Source of the DNA: Paenibacillus massiliensis 2301065 = DSM 16942
GTDB taxonomy: Bacteria > Bacillota > Bacilli > Paenibacillales > Paenibacillaceae
Assembly (NCBI RefSeq): GCF_000377505.1
Contig: NZ_KB898195.1
Location: forward strand, 1 to 64,000
Length of the DNA stretch: 64,000 nucleotides
Direction of reading: 5' to 3'
The position numbers and the translations under genes are program-made. This document shows, piece by piece, positions 44,443 to 52,859 of the stretch. Under the pieces are notes generated by a model. That model was not told the DNA's origin and made no database searches. It saw only the letters and a program-made list of their open reading frames with translations. Each line of letters starts with the position of its first letter. Position 1 is the first letter of the stretch.

Positions 44443-44471
44443 TTGACTCCCCCCTTGAAAGCGTATATAAT
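44443..44471 (+). promoter_or_regulatory. promoter of the GH94/lacI operon
   Basis: -35 TTGACT (44443-44448), 17-bp spacer, perfect -10 TATAAT (44466-44471). The predicted start is near 44478, giving a leader of about 130 nt. Confidence 0.8.
44455..44471 (+). promoter_or_regulatory. candidate CcpA cre site on the GH94 promoter
   Basis: TTGAAAGCGTATATAAT fits WTGNAARCGNWWWCAWW with a single mismatch (T for C). It overlaps the spacer and -10, so CcpA binding would block transcription. Confidence 0.5.
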
Positions 44472-44486
44472 CCTGTGTACATCGCT

Positions 44487-44502
44487 ATAGAAACGTTTCG
44501 AA
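44487..44502 (+). promoter_or_regulatory. LacI-type operator copy 2 (GH94 promoter)
   Basis: ATAGAAACGTTTCGAA shares its first 15 bases exactly with copy 1 at 44221 and lies at about +9 to +24 of the GH94 promoter. The two copies are 266 bp apart, which would allow a looped repressor. Confidence 0.75.
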
Positions 44503-44526
44503 AGACAGGTTACACACACCATTAAC

Positions 44527-44568
44527 TCATTACCATCAACTCGTTACCTTCAGTTTGTTACCATCAAC
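44527..44568 (+). repeat. short tandem repeat in the GH94 leader
   Basis: Three imperfect copies of a 13-15 bp unit around TTACCATCA: ACTCATTACCATCA, ACTCGTTACCTTCA, GTTTGTTACCATCA. It lies in the untranslated leader between the operator and the GH94 start. Confidence 0.6.
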
Positions 44569-44608
44569 AATTCACAGTACTTCAACGACATGAAAGGAAG
44601 GTCCGATC

Positions 44609-47600
44609 ATGCCCACGACATATACAAATCCTCATGTTACTAAGCTCCAGATGGGAGACCTGACGTTCTCATTCCTGCGAACCGGGGATATTCAGCGTAT
44701 CTCCTATCAGGACATCATGATTAATCAGTTAATAAGCAATCCGATTGACGGGTCCTTGAACAACATCTATTTACGTCTGTTCGATCCGAATCACACTCGG
44801 CTATTCCCCCTGCTGGGTGCGCAATCCAGCCATACCATGCAGGAATTTCGGCAGCTCGGAGAGCAGCAGCTATATTGGGACGGGCAAGCCGATGAGGTGC
44901 ACTATCGTGTAACCTTCACACTTACTCCGCAAGGCGTGTGGTTCTGGGATGTAGAGCTGAATGGACTACAGACAGAAGCTGATCTCATTTATGGACAGGA
45001 TCTGGGTCTTGCGGATACAGCAGCTGTGCGCAGCAACGAGGCCTATCTATCACAGTATATTGATCATACCGTATATAATCACGAGCAACAGGGCTTCATC
45101 GTCTGTTCAAGGCAAAATCAGCCCCAGAGCTCTGGATTTCCATATCTACAGCAGGGCTCGCTAAGCGCGGCTATCGGTTATTCCACAGACGGGTTCCAGT
45201 TCTTTGGCCTTGACTACAAGCGTACCCATCAGCCTGCTGCCTTGGAGCTGCCGACCCTTGTGAACCGCATCTATCAATACGAATTCGCGTATATCGCATT
45301 GCAGTCTGAACGGATGATCCCTACAGATGATAGCAAGACCCCTTCGTCTAGCTTCACCTTTTATGGTCTGTTCAGACCTGATCATCCCGCTGCAGTGACC
45401 CAAGCCGAGTATGCGGATGTGCTTCGTGAAGCCAGACAGGGAATGCCTGCTGTACCACGCTTGCACGCTCATCCGACAACAATAGATACGACTCGATCAG
45501 TCATTGCTGAGACAGCAATCCATCCAGACGCCAGGTTCACATTGACTGAAAGCCGGCCTAAGCAGACTGGAGATCAGCAGACGAGAGGTTACTCACCCGG
45601 ACAAACGTTTATCGGCAGCCCCCTCACCGCTCTTGAGCTGGATGACTCCGAGATTGAGCTGCTGTTCCCCAATAGATACGAGGAAGAGCGAGAGAATGAA
45701 CAACTTCTGTCTTTCTTCAAGGATACCTATGAGCATGTCGTACTCCAGGCCAAAGAGCTGCGCGTAGAGCGTCCACACGGGCATATTCTGATGGGAGGTC
45801 ATCGCAAGTCTCCAACCCGCACAAGGATGACGACAACCTCGTACATGTACGGGATCTTCAATGCGCAGGTCGTGACCGGGAATACGAATTTTAACAAGCT
45901 CATCACTCATGCCCGTAACGCGCTTAATGTCACGAAGACCTCCGGGCAGCGCATCTATGTCGAGCTGGACGGGCAATACCGCCTGTTAGCCATGCCTTCA
46001 GCCTTTGAGATGGGCTTCAATTATGCACGCTGGTATTACAAGACCAGTGACGATGTCCTGATCGTGACGAATGAGACCACCGTGGATCAAACTGAGCTTA
46101 AGCTGCACCTGCACTCCGAGGCAGGCAAGAGCTATCGGCATCTGATCACCCAGCAAATCAGCATGAATATGAACGAATACGAGATACCTTACCAGATGAA
46201 GGTACAGGAAGGGTTGCTCCTGTTCCACGCCGATCCTGAAGCTCCCAGCAGCAGAGTCTACCCACAGTTGGAGTACCGCTTGCTTCTGGAGGGTGCGAGC
46301 ATGAGCATCGGTGACGAGCGTCTGCTCCATTCGTCCGCCCAGCCTGGTGAAGCTTCATTGGTCGTGCTGGCGCTTGAGCCTTCGTCGGAATGGGAGCTCA
46401 CAATCAAAGGCCTGCTACATGGCGAGAACAGGAATGATGAGATCAGTCATAGGCAACCTGCCGATTCAGCCCTGACAGAACATCAAGATCAGGCAGAGCA
46501 AGCGGAGTTCATCAAGCAATCAGCTCAACCCTATCGTCCCGCTCAACTGCGTAGTCCCGAGCGTTCCAGTCCGTCAGCAGCATGTCCCGACAGCGCGAAG
46601 CATTTCGAGCAGAAGCGTGAGCAATATCGCCGTTATATAGGCGACCTGCTACAGGGCTTTCGCTTGACACAGGCAGGGCAAGAGAGCGAGGAGCTATTCC
46701 GCATGAACGCGGTCGCATGGTGGTACACCCATAATATGCTGGTCCATTACTCCGTGCCTCATGGGCTGGAGCAGTATGGCGGAGCGGCCTGGGGGACAAG
46801 AGATGTATGTCAGGGACCTGTGGAATTCTTCATGGCTACTCAGCAGTTCGATGAGGTCCGAAGCATCCTGTGCACCGTGTACAGCCATCAATATGAGGAT
46901 ACTGGTCATTGGCCGCAATGGTTCATGTTCGACGACTACGTACAGATCCAGCAGGAGGAGAGTCACGGCGACATTATCGTCTGGCCCCTGAAGGTGCTGG
47001 CTGATTATTTGACCGCTACCCGGGACTACAGTATTCTGGAGGAAAAAGCACCTTATATGGACCGAGAGCGCCTGACCTTCACGACGCACTCGGCAACCGT
47101 GCTAGCGCACGCGCTGAAGGAGCTGGAGTACATCCAGCAGCATTTCCTACACGATACCCATCTGTCTGCTTATGGGGACGGTGATTGGGATGACACACTT
47201 CAGCCCGCCAATGCCGAACTGAAGCAATTTATGGCCAGCAGCTGGACGGTAGCGCTCACATATCAGGCGGTGGAACGATTCGCCTCCGCGCTCGCAGCAG
47301 CGTCTGGCTTCCCTGCCTTAGTACAGAGGCTGCAGAGCATGGCTGAAGGTATTCGCCAGGATTTCGACCGCTACATGCTGAGCGATGATGTCATTCCAGG
47401 GTTCATTTATATGAAGCAACCCGGGCAAATGAAGCGCATGCTTCATCCATCCGATATCGAGACAGGTATTGCGTACCGTCTGCTTCCGATGACGCGCAGC
47501 ATGATTAGCGGGCTACTGACTATGGAGCAAGCCGAGGCTCATGAAGCGATCATTCACGAGCATCTGTTATGCCCCGATGGAGTCCGGCTCATGAAGCGTC

Positions 47601-48256
47601 CTGCCAGCTATGACGGAGGGGTCAGCAGTCGCTTCAAGCGAGCCGAGCAAGCGGCTAACTTCGGGCGGGAGGTGGGGCTGCAATATGTGCATGCACACAT
47701 CCGTTATGTTGAAGCCATGGCCAAGCTCGGACGATGCAATCAAGCCTGGAACGGCTTGCAGTTAATTAATCCCGTCGGGCTTCATCACAACGTGCCGAAT
47801 GCTGCACTACGTCAGAGCAATGCTTATTTTAGTAGCTCAGACGGCGCATTCCATGATCGTTACGAAGCCGAGCAGCAGTTCGAGAAGCTTCGCACCGGAG
47901 AGGCTACCGTCAAGGGAGGCTGGAGAATCTATTCCAGTGGACCTGGCATCTATCTCGGGCAGCTCATCACCTCCTGTCTTGGCATTCGGCAGGAAGGTGG
48001 CGATCTCGTGCTAGACCCGGTCCTGCCGGCGACAATGGACAACCTGGAGCTTCGCTTTGCTTTTGCAGGCCACGAGATTTTATTCCACTATCAACACACG
48101 GGGCAAGGACAGCTCCAGGCTTCTCTCAATGGGCAGCCACTACCGACTACTCCATTGTCGAACCGTTATCGCACTGGCGGTATTCGTATCTGCCGGGAGG
48201 ATGTTATCGCCGCCTGTCGGGAAGAGAACAACCTGATGGATATCAGGATGAAATAA
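44609..48256 (+). CDS. large GH94-type phosphorylase (possible 1,2-beta-oligoglucan phosphorylase)
   Basis: 1215-aa cytosolic protein (no signal peptide) with the long beta-sandwich N-terminal half and an (alpha/alpha)6 barrel in the C-terminal half, as in large GH94 enzymes. The expected catalytic-Asp motif is YGDGDWDDTLQ (residues 855-865). WGTRDVCQGPVEFF, a substrate-region motif, is near 730. Length and motif fit the 1,2-beta-oligoglucan phosphorylase type better than cellobiose phosphorylase (about 800 aa). It would cleave imported oligosaccharide to sugar-1-phosphate. The region about 610-670 is Gln/Ser/Glu-rich and looks like an insertion. SD AAAGGAAGG lies about 8 nt before ATG. Cotranscribed with lacI 27 bp downstream. 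Confidence 0.82.
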   Translation: MPTTYTNPHVTKLQMGDLTFSFLRTGDIQRISYQDIMINQLISNPIDGSLNNIYLRLFDPNHTRLFPLLGAQSSHTMQEFRQLGEQQLYWDGQADEVHYRVTFTLTPQGVWFWDVELNGLQTEADLIYGQDLGLADTAAVRSNEAYLSQYIDHTVYNHEQQGFIVCSRQNQPQSSGFPYLQQGSLSAAIGYSTDGFQFFGLDYKRTHQPAALELPTLVNRIYQYEFAYIALQSERMIPTDDSKTPSSSFTFYGLFRPDHPAAVTQAEYADVLREARQGMPAVPRLHAHPTTIDTTRSVIAETAIHPDARFTLTESRPKQTGDQQTRGYSPGQTFIGSPLTALELDDSEIELLFPNRYEEERENEQLLSFFKDTYEHVVLQAKELRVERPHGHILMGGHRKSPTRTRMTTTSYMYGIFNAQVVTGNTNFNKLITHARNALNVTKTSGQRIYVELDGQYRLLAMPSAFEMGFNYARWYYKTSDDVLIVTNETTVDQTELKLHLHSEAGKSYRHLITQQISMNMNEYEIPYQMKVQEGLLLFHADPEAPSSRVYPQLEYRLLLEGASMSIGDERLLHSSAQPGEASLVVLALEPSSEWELTIKGLLHGENRNDEISHRQPADSALTEHQDQAEQAEFIKQSAQPYRPAQLRSPERSSPSAACPDSAKHFEQKREQYRRYIGDLLQGFRLTQAGQESEELFRMNAVAWWYTHNMLVHYSVPHGLEQYGGAAWGTRDVCQGPVEFFMATQQFDEVRSILCTVYSHQYEDTGHWPQWFMFDDYVQIQQEESHGDIIVWPLKVLADYLTATRDYSILEEKAPYMDRERLTFTTHSATVLAHALKELEYIQQHFLHDTHLSAYGDGDWDDTLQPANAELKQFMASSWTVALTYQAVERFASALAAASGFPALVQRLQSMAEGIRQDFDRYMLSDDVIPGFIYMKQPGQMKRMLHPSDIETGIAYRLLPMTRSMISGLLTMEQAEAHEAIIHEHLLCPDGVRLMKRPASYDGGVSSRFKRAEQAANFGREVGLQYVHAHIRYVEAMAKLGRCNQAWNGLQLINPVGLHHNVPNAALRQSNAYFSSSDGAFHDRYEAEQQFEKLRTGEATVKGGWRIYSSGPGIYLGQLITSCLGIRQEGGDLVLDPVLPATMDNLELRFAFAGHEILFHYQHTGQGQLQASLNGQPLPTTPLSNRYRTGGIRICREDVIAACREENNLMDIRMK

Positions 48257-48283
48257 AGAAGAGAAATAAGGGAGGGAAGCGAT

Positions 48284-49276
48284 ATGGTCAGCATTAAGGA
48301 TATTGCCCGCCAAGCGGGTGTATCCATATCGACTGTCTCCTACGCCCTGAACGGAAGCGACAAGGTGACCCCTGAGACCAGCGCGCGCATTCTGGCCATC
48401 GCCAAGGAACTGAATTATGTGCCCAATGCCGCAGCACGAAATCTGAAGAAACAAGAGACACGCATTATCGGCGTATTCCTGACGGATTTCAGTGGGGATG
48501 TGTATGGTGATCTATTGTATGGCATCAAGGAAATTCTGAATCGCAAGGGCTATGACCTGATCGTATGTAGTGGCAAACAGTCACACCGTATGCTACCAGA
48601 GCGCATGATTGATGGAGCGATCATATTGGATCAGACCTTTGACAGTGATGAGCTATTGAAATACGCCGACCTCGGGCACAAAATGGTCGTTCTGGACCGG
48701 GAATTACAGCATGCCAATATTAATCAGGTGCTACTGGACAACAAGGCCGGAGCTACACTGGCTGTTGAGCATCTCCTAGAGCTGGGACATCGGCAGTTCT
48801 ATGTGGTAACTGGACCCGAGGGCTCATACGATTCCTGGCAGCGGCTCCATGCTGTCCGGCAGACCGTTGAGCGCAGTGGAAATGCTTCGTTCATCGAGAT
48901 TCCAGGGAACTTCGAGAAGTCTGGCGGTGAGCACGCAGCTGAATATATCCTCCAGCATACGAACGGTCCAGCAGCCGTCTTCTGTCTGAATGATGAGATG
49001 GCCGTAGGCTTTTACAACCGAATTGCAACTACTGATCGGGTCATAGGACGGGATCTTCACCTCGTTGGCTTCGACAATATCGAGCTAGCTCATTATATTC
49101 AGCCTCGGCTGACCACCATTGATTATTCGAAGCGAAAATGGGGAGCTGTCGCAGCCGATCAGCTGCTGAGCATTCTGTCGGGAGCAGCCGTGGAGCACGA
49201 ACGTATCTATGTCACCCTTGTCAAAGGCGCCTCTGCGACCGCTATGGACCCGGCTAATGCCAGAGAACACAGCTAG
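48284..49276 (+). CDS. LacI family transcriptional regulator
   Basis: 330-aa regulator. The N-terminal HTH SIKDIARQAGVSISTVSYAL with hinge NYVPNAAARNLKK is followed by a periplasmic-binding-like effector domain (about 60-325; VEHLLELGHRQFYVVTG, FCLNDEMAVGFYNR, LVGFDNIELAHYI). Probably binds the GAAACGTTTC operators at 44221 and 44487 and controls the GH94 gene and the divergent sugar ABC importer. GGGAGG is 7 nt before ATG. It is the last gene of the plus-strand operon. Confidence 0.93.
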   Translation: MVSIKDIARQAGVSISTVSYALNGSDKVTPETSARILAIAKELNYVPNAAARNLKKQETRIIGVFLTDFSGDVYGDLLYGIKEILNRKGYDLIVCSGKQSHRMLPERMIDGAIILDQTFDSDELLKYADLGHKMVVLDRELQHANINQVLLDNKAGATLAVEHLLELGHRQFYVVTGPEGSYDSWQRLHAVRQTVERSGNASFIEIPGNFEKSGGEHAAEYILQHTNGPAAVFCLNDEMAVGFYNRIATTDRVIGRDLHLVGFDNIELAHYIQPRLTTIDYSKRKWGAVAADQLLSILSGAAVEHERIYVTLVKGASATAMDPANAREHS

Positions 49277-49447
49277 TGATTTTTGACTGCATACGCTCTC
49301 GGGCTGGAATGACCTACAATGATCCTGACTTGCTGTCCATCAGCTTATCAACTTAATTCACAACGAACAGCAAGCTTAGTAGTGATCGACAGGGCTCCCC
49401 GCTTGCAGGGTTAATATAGCCAGAGCCTACTCCATGAACAACATAGA

Positions 49448-49491
49448 GAGCCTCCATCCTGGATAACCAACATTGGTCCGGGTGGAGGCTC
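49448..49491 (+). terminator. hairpin between lacI and the convergent ABC operon
   Basis: GAGCCTCCA / TGGAGGCTC arms (9 bp) with inner partial pairing (CC/GG). It is located in the 343-bp gap 49277-49619 that otherwise holds only the repeat just beyond it. No long T-run follows, so termination is plausible but not certain. Confidence 0.5.
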
Positions 49492-49531
49492 TTCAGGCTC
49501 TTCAGGCTCTTCAGGCTCTTCAGGCTCTTTA
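49487..49531 (+). repeat. 9-bp tandem repeat, 5 copies
   Basis: GGCTCTTCA repeated four times (49487-49522), then GGCTCTTTA. It partly overlaps the 3' arm of the preceding hairpin. Degenerate copies may continue for another 20 bp. The reverse strand would encode a Leu-Lys-Ser repeat, which is judged not to be a gene. Confidence 0.85.
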
Positions 49532-49619
49532 AGTACTTTAGGTTCTTCAATTCCTTTAATATATCCATTGTATCTTGGCACTTAAGAGACTGCTCTGCAA
49601 TGAGGTGTGCAGAAGATCA

Positions 49620-50435
49620 TTAACCCTTGAGCGAGCCAGCAGCAAGCCCTGCCACAAAATATCGCTGCAGCACCACGAAGAGAACCACAATCGGGATCGC
49701 CGTGACCAGTACACCCATCAGTAGCATCGGATATTGTGTTACATACTCTCCCCTGAATTGTAGCAGCACCAATGGCAGGGTCAGCTTTGATTTGCTGCTC
49801 AGCATGAGCATCGGCATCAAGAGATCATTCCAGACCATGACCAGCAGGAAGATTGCTGTCGCGGCAAGTGAAGGGGCTGCAAGCGGCAGGGCAATTCTGG
49901 CATACAGCCTCCATTCACTTGCGCCGTCAATGCTACCTGCCTCCAGAATTTCTGACGGCAGCATACGCATATATCCAGTCAACATGAAGACAGATACGGG
50001 CAGCAGCATGGCTGTAGTCACAATCACGAGGCCAGCAAGGCTATCAGACCAGCCTAGCGAACGAGTCAGTGCATAGATCGGCAGCATGTTGACCTGGGAG
50101 GGGACAATTAAGCCAGCCACGAACAGTCCAAAAATGACAGCCCCCAGCCTCCCCTTCCAGCGGACGATAGCATAGGCGATCATACTGCCGAGCAGAAGCT
50201 CAAGTATGACAGTTCCGGCGGTAACCAGCAGACTATTCAGGAAATATCCCCACATCGGCTGATTGCGGAATAGCTGATGCAGGTTGTCCCACGTCCACGG
50301 ATCAGGCCAGGCTAGTGGCTTAGTAAAGAAATTGCTGCTCGTCTTGAAGGAGGATACCAACACAAAATACATGGGAGCCGCAATCAACAGGGCATAGACC
50401 GACAGAAGCACACGTTTGAACCAGCGCATCACCAT
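49620..50435 (-). CDS. carbohydrate ABC transporter permease (MalG type)
   Basis: 271-aa permease, six hydrophobic segments (first about 7-29). EAA loop ILEAGSIDGASEWRLYARIALP; the ending RYFVAGLAAGSLKG is typical. SD AGGAGG 7 nt before ATG. Third gene of the importer operon 49620-52645. Again no ATPase is linked. Confidence 0.94.
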   Translation of the reverse strand: MVMRWFKRVLLSVYALLIAAPMYFVLVSSFKTSSNFFTKPLAWPDPWTWDNLHQLFRNQPMWGYFLNSLLVTAGTVILELLLGSMIAYAIVRWKGRLGAVIFGLFVAGLIVPSQVNMLPIYALTRSLGWSDSLAGLVIVTTAMLLPVSVFMLTGYMRMLPSEILEAGSIDGASEWRLYARIALPLAAPSLAATAIFLLVMVWNDLLMPMLMLSSKSKLTLPLVLLQFRGEYVTQYPMLLMGVLVTAIPIVVLFVVLQRYFVAGLAAGSLKG

Positions 50436-50467
50436 AGCTTTACCTCCTCTCTGGCTGTACGCCGGTA

Positions 50468-51340
50468 TTACCCGCTGACCCGCTCCGCTCGAAGTGCCTT
50501 GAACTGCAGAAATGTCAGCAGAGCCAGTAGCACAAGGAACATCATAGAGGCAGCTGAAGCCAGTCCGAACGAATAACTGCCGAAGGCCGTGTGGTAAATA
50601 TAAGTGCTCAGAATTTCTGTAGCATAGTTCGGTCCACCATCCGTCATCGTAAAGATGAGATCAAATGCCTTGAACGACTGAATCGTTGTGTAGGCCACAA
50701 CAATAGTCGCAGAGGGGGCCAGTAATGGCCAGGTGATCTGACGGAAGGTCTCCCAGCGCCCACCACCATCCATTTTGGCAGCCTCATACAATTCGACTGG
50801 TATAGCTTGCAGCCCCGCGATAAATACGATCATCATCTGCCCCGCATGGGCCCACACCTGAACCGCAGCGACAGAGTAGAGCGCCAGCTTCGGATCTCCG
50901 ATCCAGTTACGGGTGGCCGCCGAGGCCCCCAATTCCTGAAGCCCAGTGTTCACCATTCCAATGGACGGATCATACATGAACGACCAGACGATCCCCACTG
51001 ATACCGTAGAGAGGATCGCAGGCAGGAAGTACAATGCACGCAGGGCGATATGTGTTCTCGTATTGCGCACCAGTATCAGAGCCAGCACCAGTGAGATGAA
51101 GGTCTGCGCGAGCACGACTACCAGCATGAATTTAATGTTATTGACAAACGCCTTGCGGAACACAATGCTATTGAAGCTATCGACATAATTGGCTGTACCA
51201 ACGAACTGATAGGACGGAGATACTCCGTCCCAGTTGGTAAATGAATAATATAGGCCTGTTAAGGTTGGAACAATGAACAAGCCTCCATACAAAGCAAGTC
51301 CGGGCAGCAGGAACAGCAGTAAATGAAGCCGTGTCCTCAT
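50468..51340 (-). CDS. carbohydrate ABC transporter permease (MalF type)
   Basis: 290-aa permease, six hydrophobic helices. EAA loop YEAAKMDGGGRWETFRQITWP and MTDGGPNYATEILSTYIYH motif. It begins 3 bp after the binding-protein stop, so coupling is likely; its SD is weak. The neighbouring MalG-type permease follows after a 32-bp gap. Confidence 0.94.
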   Translation of the reverse strand: MRTRLHLLLFLLPGLALYGGLFIVPTLTGLYYSFTNWDGVSPSYQFVGTANYVDSFNSIVFRKAFVNNIKFMLVVVLAQTFISLVLALILVRNTRTHIALRALYFLPAILSTVSVGIVWSFMYDPSIGMVNTGLQELGASAATRNWIGDPKLALYSVAAVQVWAHAGQMMIVFIAGLQAIPVELYEAAKMDGGGRWETFRQITWPLLAPSATIVVAYTTIQSFKAFDLIFTMTDGGPNYATEILSTYIYHTAFGSYSFGLASAASMMFLVLLALLTFLQFKALRAERVSG

Positions 51341-51343
51341 GGG

Positions 51344-52645
51344 CTACTTCCCAGCCTTGGCTATGTGCTGTTCAATGACTGCCTGCGCCTCCTGAGCAGC
51401 TTCCGTTGGAGATGTACCACTCAGAACGGCCTGAATGGAGTTCGTAACAGCCTTTTGGTTATCTCCACTCAGAATGGTGAACCGCGGCTGGAAGACTGTC
51501 TTCTTGTCGGCCCAAGCCCCTGCAGCCTTCAGCTCAGTTGTATTATATTGAACATCCTTTACAGTCACATTTTGACCTGTTGCGTTGGCATAGGCTCCTG
51601 CAACTCCGGGACGACTCAGATATTCGATAAATTTCTTGGCCTCCTCAGGATGCTTGGACTTACTGTTCACTGCGAGCATGAACGTGGTCGTATGCACACC
51701 CTCGTATCTGGCCTGATCGGCACTTACAGTAATCGGGGCCAGCAGTTGCTGCTCCAACTCCGGGTTCTGCAGCTTGTTCTGAGCGAGCTGGTAGGAACCG
51801 CTGGCGAGCATCGCCGCTCTTTCCTGAATGAACAGAGCCCCTGCTGCTGCGTCCTTGGTCCCCAGTGCATCTGGCTGGAAGTAGCCCTTGTCGTTCAGCT
51901 CCTTGATCTGCGCCAGGGTCTTCACCCAGAATTCATCCGTAAGCTTGGCCTCGCCCGCCTCCACCTTCGTGAAGACATCATCTGTAGGTGCATTGTTCAT
52001 GACCATCGTGTTCATGAATTGCCCCGGACCGATATCTGCACCTGCAAAGGCAATTGGAATCACCCCGTTGTCCTTGAGCGTCTGGCAGAGCGCCAGGAAG
52101 CCTTCCCAGTCCACTGGTGGTGTCAGACCGTATTTCTCGAACAGCTTCACATTATAGATGGGATCGTTGTACACAAGCTGATAAGGAACCGCATACTGCC
52201 GTCCATCCTTCTCTCCGGCTGCAATCAGCTGAGGATTATATGAAGACAGAAATCCTTCCCCCGTCAGATCAGTGAACAGCCCTGCTTGCACAAAGGTCTC
52301 AAACTGAGCGCCCGGGAAGGAAGCGAACACATCCCCGACAGACCCATCGCCAATCTTGGACTGGACCGTGGATTGATACTGATCAGAAGGGAGAGTCTGC
52401 ATTTCAACAGTGATATTGGGATTCTCGCGCTCGAATTCAGCAATCGCTGTATTCAAGGCCTCCGTATCCTCTCCTCGCCAGTGAATGAAGCTGAGCTTCA
52501 CAGGGGCAGATCCGGACGCATCTGCTTGCTCGGAATCTTGGCCACCTGTAGCACCACCTTGACCTCCGCAGGCAGCAAGCACCACGGACATGAATAAAAT
52601 AAGAACGAGTGCCCATGAATAGGCGTAACGTTGTCTATGAAGCAT
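51344..52645 (-). CDS. extracellular solute-binding lipoprotein (sugar-type ABC)
   Basis: 433-aa family 1 binding protein. Lipobox LAAC (Cys near residue 26) after the hydrophobic SWALVLILFMSVV. Family segments KLSFIHWRGEDTEALN, GRQYAVPYQLVYNDPIYN and GTSPTEAAQEAQAVIEQH. SD AGGAGG 8 nt before ATG. First gene of the operon. The preceding gene on the same strand is an SsuD-like monooxygenase, so the true cargo might be a sulfonated or other organic compound rather than a plain sugar (inference). Confidence 0.93.
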   Translation of the reverse strand: MLHRQRYAYSWALVLILFMSVVLAACGGQGGATGGQDSEQADASGSAPVKLSFIHWRGEDTEALNTAIAEFERENPNITVEMQTLPSDQYQSTVQSKIGDGSVGDVFASFPGAQFETFVQAGLFTDLTGEGFLSSYNPQLIAAGEKDGRQYAVPYQLVYNDPIYNVKLFEKYGLTPPVDWEGFLALCQTLKDNGVIPIAFAGADIGPGQFMNTMVMNNAPTDDVFTKVEAGEAKLTDEFWVKTLAQIKELNDKGYFQPDALGTKDAAAGALFIQERAAMLASGSYQLAQNKLQNPELEQQLLAPITVSADQARYEGVHTTTFMLAVNSKSKHPEEAKKFIEYLSRPGVAGAYANATGQNVTVKDVQYNTTELKAAGAWADKKTVFQPRFTILSGDNQKAVTNSIQAVLSGTSPTEAAQEAQAVIEQHIAKAGK

Positions 52646-52825
52646 ACGGATAACCTCCTGTAGTAATCATGTGCGGAATGATAATGCCACTATCACCTTG
52701 ACCGGATCAACGGCCAGAACGGGTAGTGCAGATACGCTCCAGACGAGGAGCCTAGTTCGTTAAGCACGCATTTATGCAGCTTTGTGGTAGGGGAAGCGTC
52801 TTGATCATGACATTGTTGGTCCTGT

Positions 52826-52845
52826 AATTGACGCTAATCGACGCT
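52826..52845. repeat. 10-bp tandem direct repeat
   Basis: AATTGACGCT directly followed by AATCGACGCT, in the gap between the monooxygenase gene and the ABC operon. The one-helical-turn spacing could be a regulator site. Confidence 0.6.
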
Positions 52846-52859
52846 AGGCCAGAAGCAAC

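Noticed and set aside
44221..44502. The two GAAACGTTTC sites as CcpA cre sites
   Set aside because: They miss three positions of the cre consensus and occur in pairs next to a LacI gene, so a dedicated LacI operator fits better.
49487..49531. CRISPR array
   Set aside because: The repeat is 9 bp without spacers, and no cas genes are present.
49353..49568. Minus-strand ORF with Leu-Lys-Ser repeats
   Set aside because: Generated by the 9-bp DNA tandem repeat; no SD and no family resemblance.
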